A stretch of 64,000 bases of DNA, taken from positions 186,001 to 250,000 of the forward strand of contig NZ_BMXE01000004.1 in the NCBI RefSeq assembly GCF_014651595.1, in the 5' to 3' direction. The notes below the pieces were generated by a model. It saw nothing but the letters and a program-made list of their open reading frames with translations. It searched no databases and was not told where the DNA came from. Numbering within the stretch: position 1 is the first letter of the stretch; each line of letters begins with the position of its first letter. The position numbers and the translations under genes were made by a program. Below are positions 45,426 to 54,744 of this stretch, piece after piece. Source of the stretch: Pseudovibrio japonicus (lineage in GTDB: Bacteria; Pseudomonadota; Alphaproteobacteria; Rhizobiales; Stappiaceae).

Positions 45426-45733
45426 CTAGCTCGCCCTAGCACCGCAAATGCATAGCATTGATTGTAATAAGAAATTTTACTCTTTGGTCAAAAACAGCAA
45501 TTATGGGCCCCATGTCCGCTATAAAGCCACGCCGGAAGATTTGCAAAGCTTAACCCGACAAAACTGATTGTCACCAAGGGTATAGGCCTACGTATAATAC
45601 GCGCATAGGTTTGAAATACCTTGATTTACCTAGGTCTTCTACCTAGTCTCAAACGCATATCCTACCAGAGGGTAATAAAAAACGACGCTCAACCGAACGA
45701 ACAGAATTCATCTCAAGCGTTCTTGGAGGGGAA
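45426..45733. promoter_or_regulatory. Intergenic region upstream of the omega-transaminase
   Basis: 308 bp without a gene. It contains a perfect inverted repeat CTAGGT-CTTCT-ACCTAG at 45630–45646 overlapping the 8-mer palindrome ACCTAGGT, inside a wider dyad GCATAGGTTTGA … TCTCAAACGCAT. This is a reasonable operator for substrate control of the transaminase, but no -10/-35 pair could be assigned firmly. Confidence 0.4.
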
Positions 45734-47095
45734 ATGACAGAGGCAAACATATTGGCGCGGGACGAGACCGAACAGATCGCCGGCCTGACCACAAATAATC
45801 TTGATGCCTACTGGATGCCTTTCACGGCAAACCGGCAGTTCAAGAAAGACCCACGTCTTCTGGTGAAAGCCAAAGACATGCACTACACCTCCGCCGATGG
45901 CCGCCAGATTCTGGACGGTACTGCGGGCTTGTGGTGCTGTAACGCCGGTCATGGCCGCCAGAAGATCGTTGAGGCCGTGCAAAAGCAGGTCGCTGAGCTG
46001 GACTACGCGCCGCCCTTCCAAATGGCCCATCCAATGTCATTTGAACTCGCCGCCCGCCTGGCCGCGCTCCTGCCAGACCCGCTCAATCACGTGTTCTTCA
46101 CCAACTCCGGTTCCGAGAGTGTTGAGACCGCGCTCAAGATGGCGCTGGCCTATCACAAAGCAAGAGGTGAAGGCGGTCGCACCCGCCTGATTGGCCGCGA
46201 GCGTGGCTACCACGGTGTGAACTTCGGCGGCACCTCCGTTGGCGGCATGGTTGCCAACCGCAAGCAGTTCGGAACGCTGCTCGCAGGCGTTGACCACCTG
46301 CGCCACACCCACGGCATTGCTGGCAATGAGTTCAGCAAAGGCGTGCCGAAGAACGGCGTTGAGTACGCTGAAGACCTCATGCGCCTCGTCCAGCTTCACG
46401 ATCCTTCCACCATCGCAGCGGTCATCGTAGAGCCAGTTGCTGGGTCTGCAGGCGTGATCCTGCCGCCAGAAGGCTACCTGAAGCGTCTGCGCGAGATCTG
46501 CGACGAGCACGGGATCTTGCTGATCTTCGACGAAGTCATCACCGGCTTTGGCCGTCTGGGCACTCCGTTTGGTGTTGACTATTTCGGTGTTACGCCGGAC
46601 CTGATCACCACTGCCAAGGGCCTCACCAGCGGCGTCGTCCCTATGGGCGCTGTCTTCGCAAGCTCCAAAATTTACGATGCCTTCATGAACGGACCCGATC
46701 ACCTGATCGAGCTGTTCCACGGCTATACCTATTCCGCCCACCCGCTGGCCTGTGCCGCTGCACTGGCAACGCTGGATGTTTATGCGGAGGAAGAGCTACT
46801 CACCCGCGGCGCATCCATGGCCGAGTACTGGCAGGATGCCCTTCACTCCCTGCGCGACTGCCCGCACGTGATCGACATTCGCAACATCGGACTGGTTGGA
46901 GCCGTTGAGTTGGAGCCAATGGCCGGTGAGCCTGCCAAGCGCGCGTTCAATGCTTTCCTCAAGGCTTATGAGAAGAACATCCTCATCCGCACCACCGGCG
47001 ACACAATCGCCATGTCACCTCCGCTCATTATCTCAAAGGGCGAGATTGATGTGCTGATTGGCACCTTGCGCGAAACCCTCCAGGCTCTGGATTAA
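45734..47095 (+). CDS. Omega-amino acid:pyruvate transaminase (class III)
   Basis: A 453-residue PLP enzyme of the beta-alanine/omega-amino acid–pyruvate type: LDAYWMPFTANRQFKKDPRL, LDGTAGLWCCNAGHGR, FFTNSGSESVETALKMA, ERGYHGVNFGGTSVGGM, LLIFDEVITGFGRLG and the PLP lysine in ITTAKGLTSGVVPMGA. The FELFHGYTYSAHP region is also typical. It differs from the BKACE-linked paralogue at 40687. It is monocistronic with a strong terminator. Confidence 0.93.
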   Translation: MTEANILARDETEQIAGLTTNNLDAYWMPFTANRQFKKDPRLLVKAKDMHYTSADGRQILDGTAGLWCCNAGHGRQKIVEAVQKQVAELDYAPPFQMAHPMSFELAARLAALLPDPLNHVFFTNSGSESVETALKMALAYHKARGEGGRTRLIGRERGYHGVNFGGTSVGGMVANRKQFGTLLAGVDHLRHTHGIAGNEFSKGVPKNGVEYAEDLMRLVQLHDPSTIAAVIVEPVAGSAGVILPPEGYLKRLREICDEHGILLIFDEVITGFGRLGTPFGVDYFGVTPDLITTAKGLTSGVVPMGAVFASSKIYDAFMNGPDHLIELFHGYTYSAHPLACAAALATLDVYAEEELLTRGASMAEYWQDALHSLRDCPHVIDIRNIGLVGAVELEPMAGEPAKRAFNAFLKAYEKNILIRTTGDTIAMSPPLIISKGEIDVLIGTLRETLQALD

Positions 47096-47121
47096 GCCAC
47101 TGTCTCATCACGAACCCTTAG

Positions 47122-47144
47122 AGAGGCGCTCCGGCGCCTCTTTT
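47122..47144 (+). terminator. Terminator of the omega-transaminase gene
   Basis: AGAGGCGC-TCCG-GCGCCTCT followed by TTTT. An 8-bp perfect stem. Confidence 0.8.
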
Positions 47145-47330
47145 GCATTCTGCTGCAAATTCAGCGACTTAAATAAATCTCCTAAAGTTAAACCTCATTA
47201 ACTTTAACCAGATCCTGAATAGCAACTCACCACATATCAAAAACAGTCGGACAAAGCCTCTCGCCATAAAACAGCGAGCCTGATAGTGTCCGCCCGACTT
47301 GCAATAACGAACTTACGCATCAGGATATCC

Positions 47331-48164
47331 ATGCTACCTTCCCGCGACATTTCCCGCCTTATCGAAATCATGAAGGCTCTAAGAACCCCAGTGACCGGCT
47401 GCCCATGGGATCTGGAGCAGAACTTCAAAACCATTTCGCCCTACACGATCGAAGAGGCCTATGAAGTTGCAGATGCCATTGAGCGCGAAGACCTACACGA
47501 CCTGAAAGAGGAACTGGGAGACCTGCTCTTGCAAGTCGTCTACCACTCCCGCATGGCCGAGGAAGAAGACGCATTCAGCTTCGGCGATGTAGTCGAAGCC
47601 ATCACTAAAAAGATGATCCGCCGCCACCCGCACGTCTTTGGAGATGAGGAGCAAAAGGCCGCTGGCTTCCCAAAAGGCACATGGGACCGCATCAAGGAAG
47701 AGGAAAAGCGTGAACGCAAAGCCCTGCGCTCCCAGATGGGCCTCACCGAAAAGCCGCAGGGCTTTCTCGATGAGGTTCCTTCCACATTCCCGGCGCTCAC
47801 TGAAGCAGAAAAACTCCAGCACCGCGCCTCAAAAGTCGGCTTTGACTGGGGCGCAGCCGAGCCGGTCCTCGACAAGATCAAAGAGGAAGTGGAAGAGCTC
47901 ACCGTTGAGGTCAAAGCAGGCACACCGGACCGCGCCAAGATCGAAGATGAACTGGGCGATGTCCTGTTCGCAATCGCGAACCTCGCTCGTCATTTGGAAA
48001 TTCAGCCGGAAGCCGCCCTCAAACGCACCAACGCCAAATTCCGCCGCCGCTTCGCCCATATCGAACACGCCGCTAACGCCGAAGACCGCCCGCTTACAGA
48101 CCTCTCCCTTGACGAGATGGAAGCCCACTGGCAGGCAGCCAAGAAGTTTGATCCGGCAGGATAG
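47331..48164 (+). CDS. mazG: Nucleoside triphosphate pyrophosphohydrolase MazG
   Basis: A 277-residue all-alpha NTP pyrophosphatase that lowers aberrant NTPs. The ATG at 47331 with AGGA upstream starts in front of the conserved block LRTPVTGCPWDLEQNFKTI; the frame upstream to 47286 is not conserved. Two MazG EExxE…ExxD helices are seen: EEAYEVADAIE…EELGDLLLQ and EEVEELTVEVK…DELGDVLFA. It converges with the YdcF-like gene. Confidence 0.96.
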   Translation: MLPSRDISRLIEIMKALRTPVTGCPWDLEQNFKTISPYTIEEAYEVADAIEREDLHDLKEELGDLLLQVVYHSRMAEEEDAFSFGDVVEAITKKMIRRHPHVFGDEEQKAAGFPKGTWDRIKEEEKRERKALRSQMGLTEKPQGFLDEVPSTFPALTEAEKLQHRASKVGFDWGAAEPVLDKIKEEVEELTVEVKAGTPDRAKIEDELGDVLFAIANLARHLEIQPEAALKRTNAKFRRRFAHIEHAANAEDRPLTDLSLDEMEAHWQAAKKFDPAG

Positions 48165-48173
48165 CAAGAAAAT

Positions 48174-48200
48174 CAGGCGAACAGACCTCTGGTTCGCCTG
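48174..48200 (-). terminator. Terminator between mazG and the YdcF-like gene
   Basis: CAGGCGAAC-AGACCTCTG-GTTCGCCTG, a perfect 9-bp stem. On the minus strand it is followed by ATTTTCTTG, so it serves the YdcF-like gene. Confidence 0.7.
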
Positions 48201-48207
48201 CCCCCAT

Positions 48208-48828
48208 TCACTCAATCAGCGGACAAGTTTCCCGATTGAGCTCACGCAGATAGCCAGCTTCAAGATATGGCTGGATCTTGCCCCACTCATCCAAAACCTC
48301 TTGTGCAAACTCAGGGTGCGTTGGCCAGCCCCCCACATCCACCGGATACTTATTCGCTGGCGCAATCATCTTGATAACCTCCGGCCAAAACCGCTCCAGC
48401 GTCATCAGATAGCGGCGCGATGCACTCACGCTGCCCACCGCAATCACTGACCCAACGCACTCAAAAAGCCCAAGCTCCTTCAAACGCGCAATCGAGAACT
48501 CCACATTTTCGCCCGTATTGGTCGCTCGTGTCTCCAGCATTATGCAGCGTTCAGGTACACCACCTGCAACCAGAGCCGCACACATATCACGCGCCTCAGG
48601 CACACCAAGCGCAGTGCGCTCTCCACCAGAAATCAGAATGCGTCGCACAAGCCCGTCACGCCACAGCTTCAACGCCACCTGCACCCGCGCTTCTGCACTT
48701 CTGTGCGATCCAAACACCAAACAAAGATCAGCCCTTCGAACCTGTGTCCTGACAAGCAGGTACTGATCGATCTCGGCAATCAACTCAGAGGTAAGCTTCA
48801 AAGGCGGATTGGCTGGGCGGGTCGTCAT
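48208..48828 (-). CDS. YdcF/ElyC-like (DUF218) protein
   Basis: A 206-residue protein with the DUF218 core: ADLCLVFGSHRSAEARVQ, LISGGERTALGVPEARDM and the conserved ETRATNTGENVEFS. There is no membrane span, unlike ElyC, so it resembles cytosolic YdcF. The function of the family is unsettled (it can bind SAM, and ElyC affects envelope biogenesis). The start at 48828 is chosen over the TTG-type codons at 48864. Confidence 0.83.
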   Translation of the reverse strand: MTTRPANPPLKLTSELIAEIDQYLLVRTQVRRADLCLVFGSHRSAEARVQVALKLWRDGLVRRILISGGERTALGVPEARDMCAALVAGGVPERCIMLETRATNTGENVEFSIARLKELGLFECVGSVIAVGSVSASRRYLMTLERFWPEVIKMIAPANKYPVDVGGWPTHPEFAQEVLDEWGKIQPYLEAGYLRELNRETCPLIE

Positions 48829-48900
48829 AAAAGATATTCTAGCGCTCCTAGCTATTCTTGTCATGATACGTCATGGACAGGCCTCCCCACCCCGCAACAA

Positions 48901-48928
48901 AAAGCCCCACTCTTTCAAGCGGGGCTTT
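48901..48928 (-). terminator. Terminator of hfq–hflX
   Basis: AAAGCCCC … GGGGCTTT, an 8-bp stem with a 12-base loop. On the minus strand a TTGTTG tail follows. It lies 29 bp beyond the hflX stop. Confidence 0.8.
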
Positions 48929-48956
48929 CATGTCTTTGTCAGCTCATCAGAGGCAA

Positions 48957-50426
48957 TCAGATTGGCGAGTAACCACCATCATCCTTGTCTTCTTCTGAGG
49001 CAGGCTCTTCTGCCAATTCCCGGCCCGCCACGAAGTACTTAGCAAAGCGCGAACGTACGCGGGAGCGGTGAGCATCTGGAACACGTACAGAAAGGCGAAT
49101 GCCCTCCTCCTCGTCTTCGCGGGAGAGGATTTCGCAGTGCTGGTAAAGCCATGCATGACCTTCCCCATCACTGTGCGGCAGCACCATCACCACTGTATCC
49201 AACTGCTCAGCCAAACGGGCTTCGATACGCGCCAACAGATCCGAAATGCCATCACCAGTAAGAGCGGAAACCGCAATCGGCCCCTCATCAACCGCGTTGC
49301 CCTCCAGCAACTTGGCCCGGTGTGCCTCATCCAGCATGTCAATCTTGTTGTAGACCTCAAGAACGCGGTCACTCTCAGAGACTTTAAGACCAAGCATCTC
49401 CAGCGTTTCATTCACGTCCTGAGACTGCGCTTTGGTGTCTTCATGAGCAATATCGCGCACATGAAGCACAATATCGGCCTGAATAACCTCTTCCAGCGTT
49501 GCCCGGAAAGCAGCCACTAGATTATGCGGCAACTCGGAAATGAAACCCACCGTATCAGACAGAATGACCTCGCGGCCATGAGGCAGCTTCAAACGGCGAA
49601 GTGTCGGATCGAGCGTTGCAAACAGCAAGTCCTTGGCAAACACCTCCGCATTGGTCATGCGGTTAAACAGCGTAGACTTGCCCGCGTTGGTATAGCCCAC
49701 AAAGGCAATAACCGGATGCGGCACCTTCTTACGCTGTTTACGGTGAAGCTTACGAGTCCGTTGAACCTGCTCCAACTGCCCCTTCAGCAAGGTGATGCGA
49801 TCCTGAATGATGCGCCGGTCGGCCTCGATCTGCGTTTCACCCGGACCACCAACAAACCCAAGACCACCACGCTGACGTTCCAGGTGGGTCCATGACCGCA
49901 CCAGACGGGATTTCTGCCAGGTCAGGTGAGCAAGTTCAACCTGCAGGCGACCTTCCTTGGTCTGTGCCCGATCACCAAAGATTTCCAGAATAAGGCCCGT
50001 CCGGTCAATGACCTTGACCTGCCAGTCCCGTTCCAGATTTCTCTGCTGGATTGGAGTAAGCGGATGATCCACGACAACCAGTTCAATATGTTCCAGTTCA
50101 ATCTGCTGGCGGATTTCCTCCACCTTGCCAGAACCGAACAAACTTCCCGGTTTCACATTTGAAAGTCGCACCAGACCCGAGGAGACAATCTCCAGTTCGA
50201 TTGCAGCTGCCAGTCCAACAGCTTCTTCCAGCCTGGCTTGTGGGCTACGCTCAGCACCAAAGGGGCGCTCGGGAGCACCTTTCCCTCTCGCCAGAGCTCT
50301 GCTTTGAATAATGGGTACGATGACGAGTGACCGGGTTCCCCGGGTCACTCCGTCTTCGCCGGCCTCAACATTCGCGTCGCGTTGCTTAGCGTTCAGACCG
50401 GCTTCTTTTTTAGATTGGGGCTTCAT
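48957..50426 (-). CDS. hflX: GTPase HflX
   Basis: A 489-residue ribosome-splitting GTPase of the Obg–HflX class. The N-terminal HflX domain holds VDHPLTPIQQRNLERDWQVK; the G domain has G1 FVGYTNAGKSTLFN, G3 DTVGFISELPHNL and G4 YNKID. The start ATG at 50426 overlaps the hfq stop as TGATG and is preceded by AGGAGG, so translation is coupled. The hfq–hflX order is conserved in proteobacteria. Confidence 0.96.
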   Translation of the reverse strand: MKPQSKKEAGLNAKQRDANVEAGEDGVTRGTRSLVIVPIIQSRALARGKGAPERPFGAERSPQARLEEAVGLAAAIELEIVSSGLVRLSNVKPGSLFGSGKVEEIRQQIELEHIELVVVDHPLTPIQQRNLERDWQVKVIDRTGLILEIFGDRAQTKEGRLQVELAHLTWQKSRLVRSWTHLERQRGGLGFVGGPGETQIEADRRIIQDRITLLKGQLEQVQRTRKLHRKQRKKVPHPVIAFVGYTNAGKSTLFNRMTNAEVFAKDLLFATLDPTLRRLKLPHGREVILSDTVGFISELPHNLVAAFRATLEEVIQADIVLHVRDIAHEDTKAQSQDVNETLEMLGLKVSESDRVLEVYNKIDMLDEAHRAKLLEGNAVDEGPIAVSALTGDGISDLLARIEARLAEQLDTVVMVLPHSDGEGHAWLYQHCEILSREDEEEGIRLSVRVPDAHRSRVRSRFAKYFVAGRELAEEPASEEDKDDGGYSPI

Positions 50427-50683
50427 CAGCCTCCTGCTTTTTCGCCTTCTTCTTCAGCTGGTTCGAACAGCTGTATAGGGCTATTTGGCATTATTGTTGA
50501 AATTGCGTGCTTGTAAACGAGCTGGGAGTGCCCGTCACGCCGCAATAAGACGCAGAAATTATCAAACCAAGTTACTACACCTTGCAGTTTTACACCATTG
50601 ATCAAAAAGATTGTCAGAGGCGTTTTCTGCTTCCTGACATGATTTAAAAATGTATCTTGAAGATTTTGAGCGCGGTCAGCCAT
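50426..50683 (-). CDS. hfq: RNA chaperone Hfq
   Basis: An 85-residue hexameric RNA chaperone that matches sRNAs with mRNAs. The start at 50683 ([20 protein letters not shown]) is the one conserved in alphaproteobacteria; the longer frame to 50731 is not. The Sm1 motif [20 protein letters not shown] and Sm2 [10 protein letters not shown] are intact. Only a short C-terminal tail follows. It is a likely partner of the sRNA array at 3.2 kb, though anti-SD RNAs do not always need Hfq. Confidence 0.96.
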   Translation of the reverse strand: MADRAQNLQDTFLNHVRKQKTPLTIFLINGVKLQGVVTWFDNFCVLLRRDGHSQLVYKHAISTIMPNSPIQLFEPAEEEGEKAGG

Positions 50684-50826
50684 ATCTATTTTTTTCCTGT
50701 TCTCAGTGGACGCGGCCGCGGCATCCACCATTTACTGTTCCCATCCTCGAGACGGCCATGTGACACTCACCAACAAAAGAGAGATGCCCCAACACATTTA
50801 AGGTGCGCCGCCTTCGTAAGTTCCCT

Positions 50827-51723
50827 TCAGCAAACACCGGGGGCATTACCCCCGGCAACCGTCAGTTTAATCAACTCTGACGCGTCATGGAATGATTTTC
50901 TTAAGTCTTGGACGATTGGACCGGGCTGGCCATCACCCAATATTGTTTCGTTAATTTTCACGACTGGCATCACAAGCCCCGAAGCACTAGTTAAAAATGC
51001 CTCTCTCGCATTTTTTGCTTCATCCATAGAGAAACCGCGTTCTTCTACGGAAAAACCTTTCTTTTCCGCCAATTTCAAAACGCCCTCTCGTGTAATTCCC
51101 CTTAAGATTCCGTGGGTAGCCGGACGTGTTACCAAAGTGCCGTCCTTTAGAATTATCCACGCATTCGTTGAACCACCTTCAGTTATCAGGCCATTTTTAT
51201 CCACAAACCATGCTTCATGAGCACCGGCTTCCTTAGCCTTTTGTTTAGCAAGGACATTAGGCAAAAGGCCAACAGTCTTGATATCGACCCGATCCCAACG
51301 ATTCTCTTCTACCGTAACAACACCAACACCTTTAGCCGCAACTTGGTCCATTTTATGTGGAGACACCGATTTAGCTGTCATCACAACAGACGGCGGCGTA
51401 CCTGCTGGCGGAAAATTGTGCTCACGCGGCGCCACACCGCGCGTGATCTGCATGTAGATGATGCCGTTATTCACCCTATTGAGAGAAATCACCTCTTTCA
51501 TCACCCGCACCAGAGCCCGCCGCGACATAGGAGCAGGAATCTGCAATTCCTTGAGAGACCGATCCAAACGGTCCAGATGTGGGGTCATGTCTACGATCTG
51601 GCCTTTCCAGATCTCACAGACCTCATAAACACCGTCGGAGAACTGGTACCCCCGGTCCTCAACATGCACACTGGCATGAGAATGTGGCACATATTGTCCA
51701 TTTACGTAGGCAACACGGCTCAT
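50827..51723 (-). CDS. dat: D-amino-acid transaminase (class IV)
   Basis: A 298-residue branched-chain/D-alanine aminotransferase-fold enzyme. The ATG at 51723 has GGAG upstream. Motifs: VHVEDRGYQFSDGVYEV, WDRVDIKTVGLLPNVLAKQ with the PLP lysine, and LITEGGSTNAWI. The D-amino-acid type is suggested by similarity to Dat proteins and by the ntr–hfq neighbourhood, but a branched-chain specificity cannot be fully excluded. Confidence 0.85.
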   Translation of the reverse strand: MSRVAYVNGQYVPHSHASVHVEDRGYQFSDGVYEVCEIWKGQIVDMTPHLDRLDRSLKELQIPAPMSRRALVRVMKEVISLNRVNNGIIYMQITRGVAPREHNFPPAGTPPSVVMTAKSVSPHKMDQVAAKGVGVVTVEENRWDRVDIKTVGLLPNVLAKQKAKEAGAHEAWFVDKNGLITEGGSTNAWIILKDGTLVTRPATHGILRGITREGVLKLAEKKGFSVEERGFSMDEAKNAREAFLTSASGLVMPVVKINETILGDGQPGPIVQDLRKSFHDASELIKLTVAGGNAPGVC

Positions 51724-51946
51724 CAACCACTCCAATTCAAGCAACAAACAGCAAGTCACACCTAATGGTGTTTATTTCGTATTATCAAGTCGTGATGACT
51801 ACCCAAAACCGTACATTTCCGCGTCCAAACACTGAGAAACCCTGCATTCGCGCCGCAAAAACGCCGTTTTGTCCACTCCAAAACGGAAAAACCCCAACTT
51901 CGAGATGCCTCCCCGCCCTTGAGAGGACCGCAGCAAAGGCCGGGCC

Positions 51947-53323
51947 CTAGAAGAACTCCAGCGAAACGCGGAACATCTGCTCCACCTGACGAACCTTGTC
52001 GGCAACAGCGAAGATCACTACCCGGTCATGGGCCAGAATGCGCTCATCACCTGATGGCGTGATCACATTGCCATCGCGTAAAATACCGCCGATGCGGATG
52101 CCCTCTGCCAGCTCAACTTCACGTAAAGGACGGCCAACCAGCGGCGAAGTATCCAGTGCTTCCGCCTCAATAACTTCCGCAGCCCCATTTTGCAGCGCAT
52201 GAACCGCACGGATACGGCCACGACGCACATGCTGCAGGATCTTGGAGATCGTCACCTGACGCGGGTTCACAAACGCATCAATGCCCAAAGCATTGGCAAA
52301 CGCTGGATAACTGGTGTTGTTCAGCAGCGAAAGATTGCGCTTACAGCCCATTTTCTTTGCCATCACGCAAGAAAGGATGTTCACCTCGTCCTCGTTGGTG
52401 AGCGCCACCATCATGTCCGAGTCTTCCACATCCGCTTCCTGCAGCATCACCTGATCAAGCGCACTGCCATGCAAAACCACAGTTCTGCGCAGTTCATCAG
52501 CAATACGAATAGCACGATCACGGGAGTGCTCGATAATTTTTACTTTGGTTCTGCTTTGCTTGTCCTCAAGACGGCGAGCAACATAGGCACCAATATTACC
52601 ACCACCTGCAATAAGAACACGCTTGGCCTCTGGCTCTTCATGACCAAAAATGCTTAAGGTCCGGCGCACCTGACCGCGCTCGCAGCACACATAAACCAGA
52701 TCTCCTTCCCGCATCATATCCGAGCTGTGCGGAACAAAGACCTTGCCATCACGGGCAATACCAACCACCACGGCAGAAAGATCCGGAAACAGCTCCGTCA
52801 GCTGGCGCAGCGGAGTATCCAGCACCGGACAATCAGCACCGCAATCGATCCCAACGATGATCACTTTGTCATCGCCAAACCGCACTGTTTCCATCGCACC
52901 GGGCAGCGACAAGCGCCGGAGGATCATCTCGCCCACTTCGATTTCTGGAGAAATGATCACGTCAATCGGCATGTTATCGCGCGAGAACAAGTTGCGATAA
53001 TGGGATTGCAGATAGCTTTGCGCACGAACGCGCGAAACCTTGATAGGCACGTTAAACAGCGAGTGCGCCACCTGACAGGCAACCATGTTGATCTCGTCAT
53101 ACAAGGTCACCGCAATAATCATGTCAGCCTGGTCTGCACCGGCTTGCGCCAGTATGTCCGGATGTGCCCCATGGCCGATGAAGCCGCGCACATCCAGCGT
53201 ATCGCGGATGGCATGAACCAGCTGCGGGCTGGTATCAATCACTGAAACGTCGTTCTGTTCCGCGGCAAGTTTTTCGGCAATACCGTAGCCAACCTGTCCG
53301 GCACCACAAATCACAACCTTCAT
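51947..53323 (-). CDS. trkA: Potassium uptake regulatory subunit TrkA
   Basis: A 458-residue NAD-binding regulator of Trk/Ktr K+ channels with two RCK modules: VICGAGQVGYGIAEKLAAEQ at the N-terminus and VLIAGGGNIGAYVARRLE at about residue 230, each followed by a TrkA-C region. It lies 35 bp after ntrX on the same strand. The ntrX–trkA link is common in alphaproteobacteria. Confidence 0.95.
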   Translation of the reverse strand: MKVVICGAGQVGYGIAEKLAAEQNDVSVIDTSPQLVHAIRDTLDVRGFIGHGAHPDILAQAGADQADMIIAVTLYDEINMVACQVAHSLFNVPIKVSRVRAQSYLQSHYRNLFSRDNMPIDVIISPEIEVGEMILRRLSLPGAMETVRFGDDKVIIVGIDCGADCPVLDTPLRQLTELFPDLSAVVVGIARDGKVFVPHSSDMMREGDLVYVCCERGQVRRTLSIFGHEEPEAKRVLIAGGGNIGAYVARRLEDKQSRTKVKIIEHSRDRAIRIADELRRTVVLHGSALDQVMLQEADVEDSDMMVALTNEDEVNILSCVMAKKMGCKRNLSLLNNTSYPAFANALGIDAFVNPRQVTISKILQHVRRGRIRAVHALQNGAAEVIEAEALDTSPLVGRPLREVELAEGIRIGGILRDGNVITPSGDERILAHDRVVIFAVADKVRQVEQMFRVSLEFF

Positions 53324-53358
53324 AATTCAGTCCTTTGCTCTGTCTCTAACGTCACCGA

Positions 53359-54726
53359 TCAGGTGAGTCCAAGAGACTTGAGCTTTCGGTGCAATGCTGA
53401 CCGTTCCATACCAATATATTCAGAGGTACGCGAGATATTACCACCAAAACGCTTAACCTGTGCTTGCAGATACTCACGCTCAAACTGTTCACGTGCTTCA
53501 CGAAGTGGCAAGGACATCAGCTCCTCACCACCAGAAGCGCCCGGCATACTGGGCACGGTAGACGCCACCTCGGCAGGCAGAAGATCCGCTGTAATCACCG
53601 CATCTGCATCTGCCCGCGTCAGGATCATCAACCGCTCAACATTGTTGCGCAGCTGGCGCAGATTGCCTGGCCAGTCGTGTGTCTGCAGCACCGCCATGGC
53701 ATCCTCACCAATCCGGCGCATAGGCAGACCTGTGGAGTTGGAAATCTGCTTCATGAAAAAGTGGATCAGCTGCGGAATATCCTCGCGGCGTTCTTCAAGC
53801 GCAGGCACCCGAAGCGGCACAACAGCCAGACGGTGGTACAAGTCCTCACGGAACAGGCCATCCGCGATCCGGTTCTCCAGATTGTAGCCACTGGAAGACA
53901 GGATGCGCACATCCACCTTCACCTTGTTATGCCCGCCCAGACGGGTAAATGTCTGGTCCACCAGTACACGCAGGATCTTGTTCTGCGTCTCCAGCGGCAT
54001 ATCCGCAATTTCATCCAGATAGATGGTCCCGCCATGGGCCTCTTCAAACGCCCCTACCTTACGCGGAGAACTCTCGGTCTCTTCAATCCCGAAGAGCTCC
54101 TCTTCCATGCGCTCGGGTGTAATATTGGCCGCCGAAAGCACCACAAACGGAGACTTGGCACGCGGAGACGCCTCATGGATCGTCCGCGCCACGGTCTCTT
54201 TGCCAGACCCGGACGGCCCCGTGATCATCACACGGCTGTTGGTCAGGCAGATACGCTCAATGGTCAGGCGCAGGTTGTTCATAGAGGAAGAGCTGCCCAC
54301 AAGATTGGAAACATCCCCGGCCCGCTGCTTCAGTTCTTTGATCTCGCGCTTCATGGAAGAGGCTTCCAGTGCACGCTCCGTGATCAGAACCAGCTTATCT
54401 GCCTTGAACGGCTTTTCGATGTAATCGTAAGCACCCTTTTTGATTGCAGAGACTGCTGTCTCCACGTTGCCGTGACCGGAAATGATCACAACAGGCAGAT
54501 CCGGGTTTTCTTTCTTGATCACCTCAAGAACCTCAAGCCCGTCCAGCTTGCTGCCCATAAGCCAGATATCGAGAATAATCAGAGATGGACGACGATCTGC
54601 AATCGCTGCCAACGCTGCATCACTGTTGCCAGCGGTGCGGGTGTTGTAGCCGTCGTCCTCTAAGATCCCGGCGATCAGCTCACGAATATCTGCTTCATCA
54701 TCAACAATCAGAATGTCACTTGCCAC
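53359..54726 (-). CDS. ntrX: Response regulator NtrX
   Basis: A 455-residue regulator of the NtrYX system, linked to nitrogen and redox control. The receiver has phospho-Asp53 (LIILDIWLMG). The AAA+ domain has Walker A GPSGSGKET, but the GAFTGA loop that contacts sigma-54 is replaced (FGIEETESSPRKVGAFEEA). The C-terminal Fis HTH is ISRTSEYIGMERSALHRKLK. The start codon is GTG at 54726. The missing GAFTGA means it probably does not open sigma-54 promoters. Confidence 0.94.
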   Translation of the reverse strand: MASDILIVDDEADIRELIAGILEDDGYNTRTAGNSDAALAAIADRRPSLIILDIWLMGSKLDGLEVLEVIKKENPDLPVVIISGHGNVETAVSAIKKGAYDYIEKPFKADKLVLITERALEASSMKREIKELKQRAGDVSNLVGSSSSMNNLRLTIERICLTNSRVMITGPSGSGKETVARTIHEASPRAKSPFVVLSAANITPERMEEELFGIEETESSPRKVGAFEEAHGGTIYLDEIADMPLETQNKILRVLVDQTFTRLGGHNKVKVDVRILSSSGYNLENRIADGLFREDLYHRLAVVPLRVPALEERREDIPQLIHFFMKQISNSTGLPMRRIGEDAMAVLQTHDWPGNLRQLRNNVERLMILTRADADAVITADLLPAEVASTVPSMPGASGGEELMSLPLREAREQFEREYLQAQVKRFGGNISRTSEYIGMERSALHRKLKSLGLT

Positions 54727-54744
54727 GGCTTATCACCACCATTC

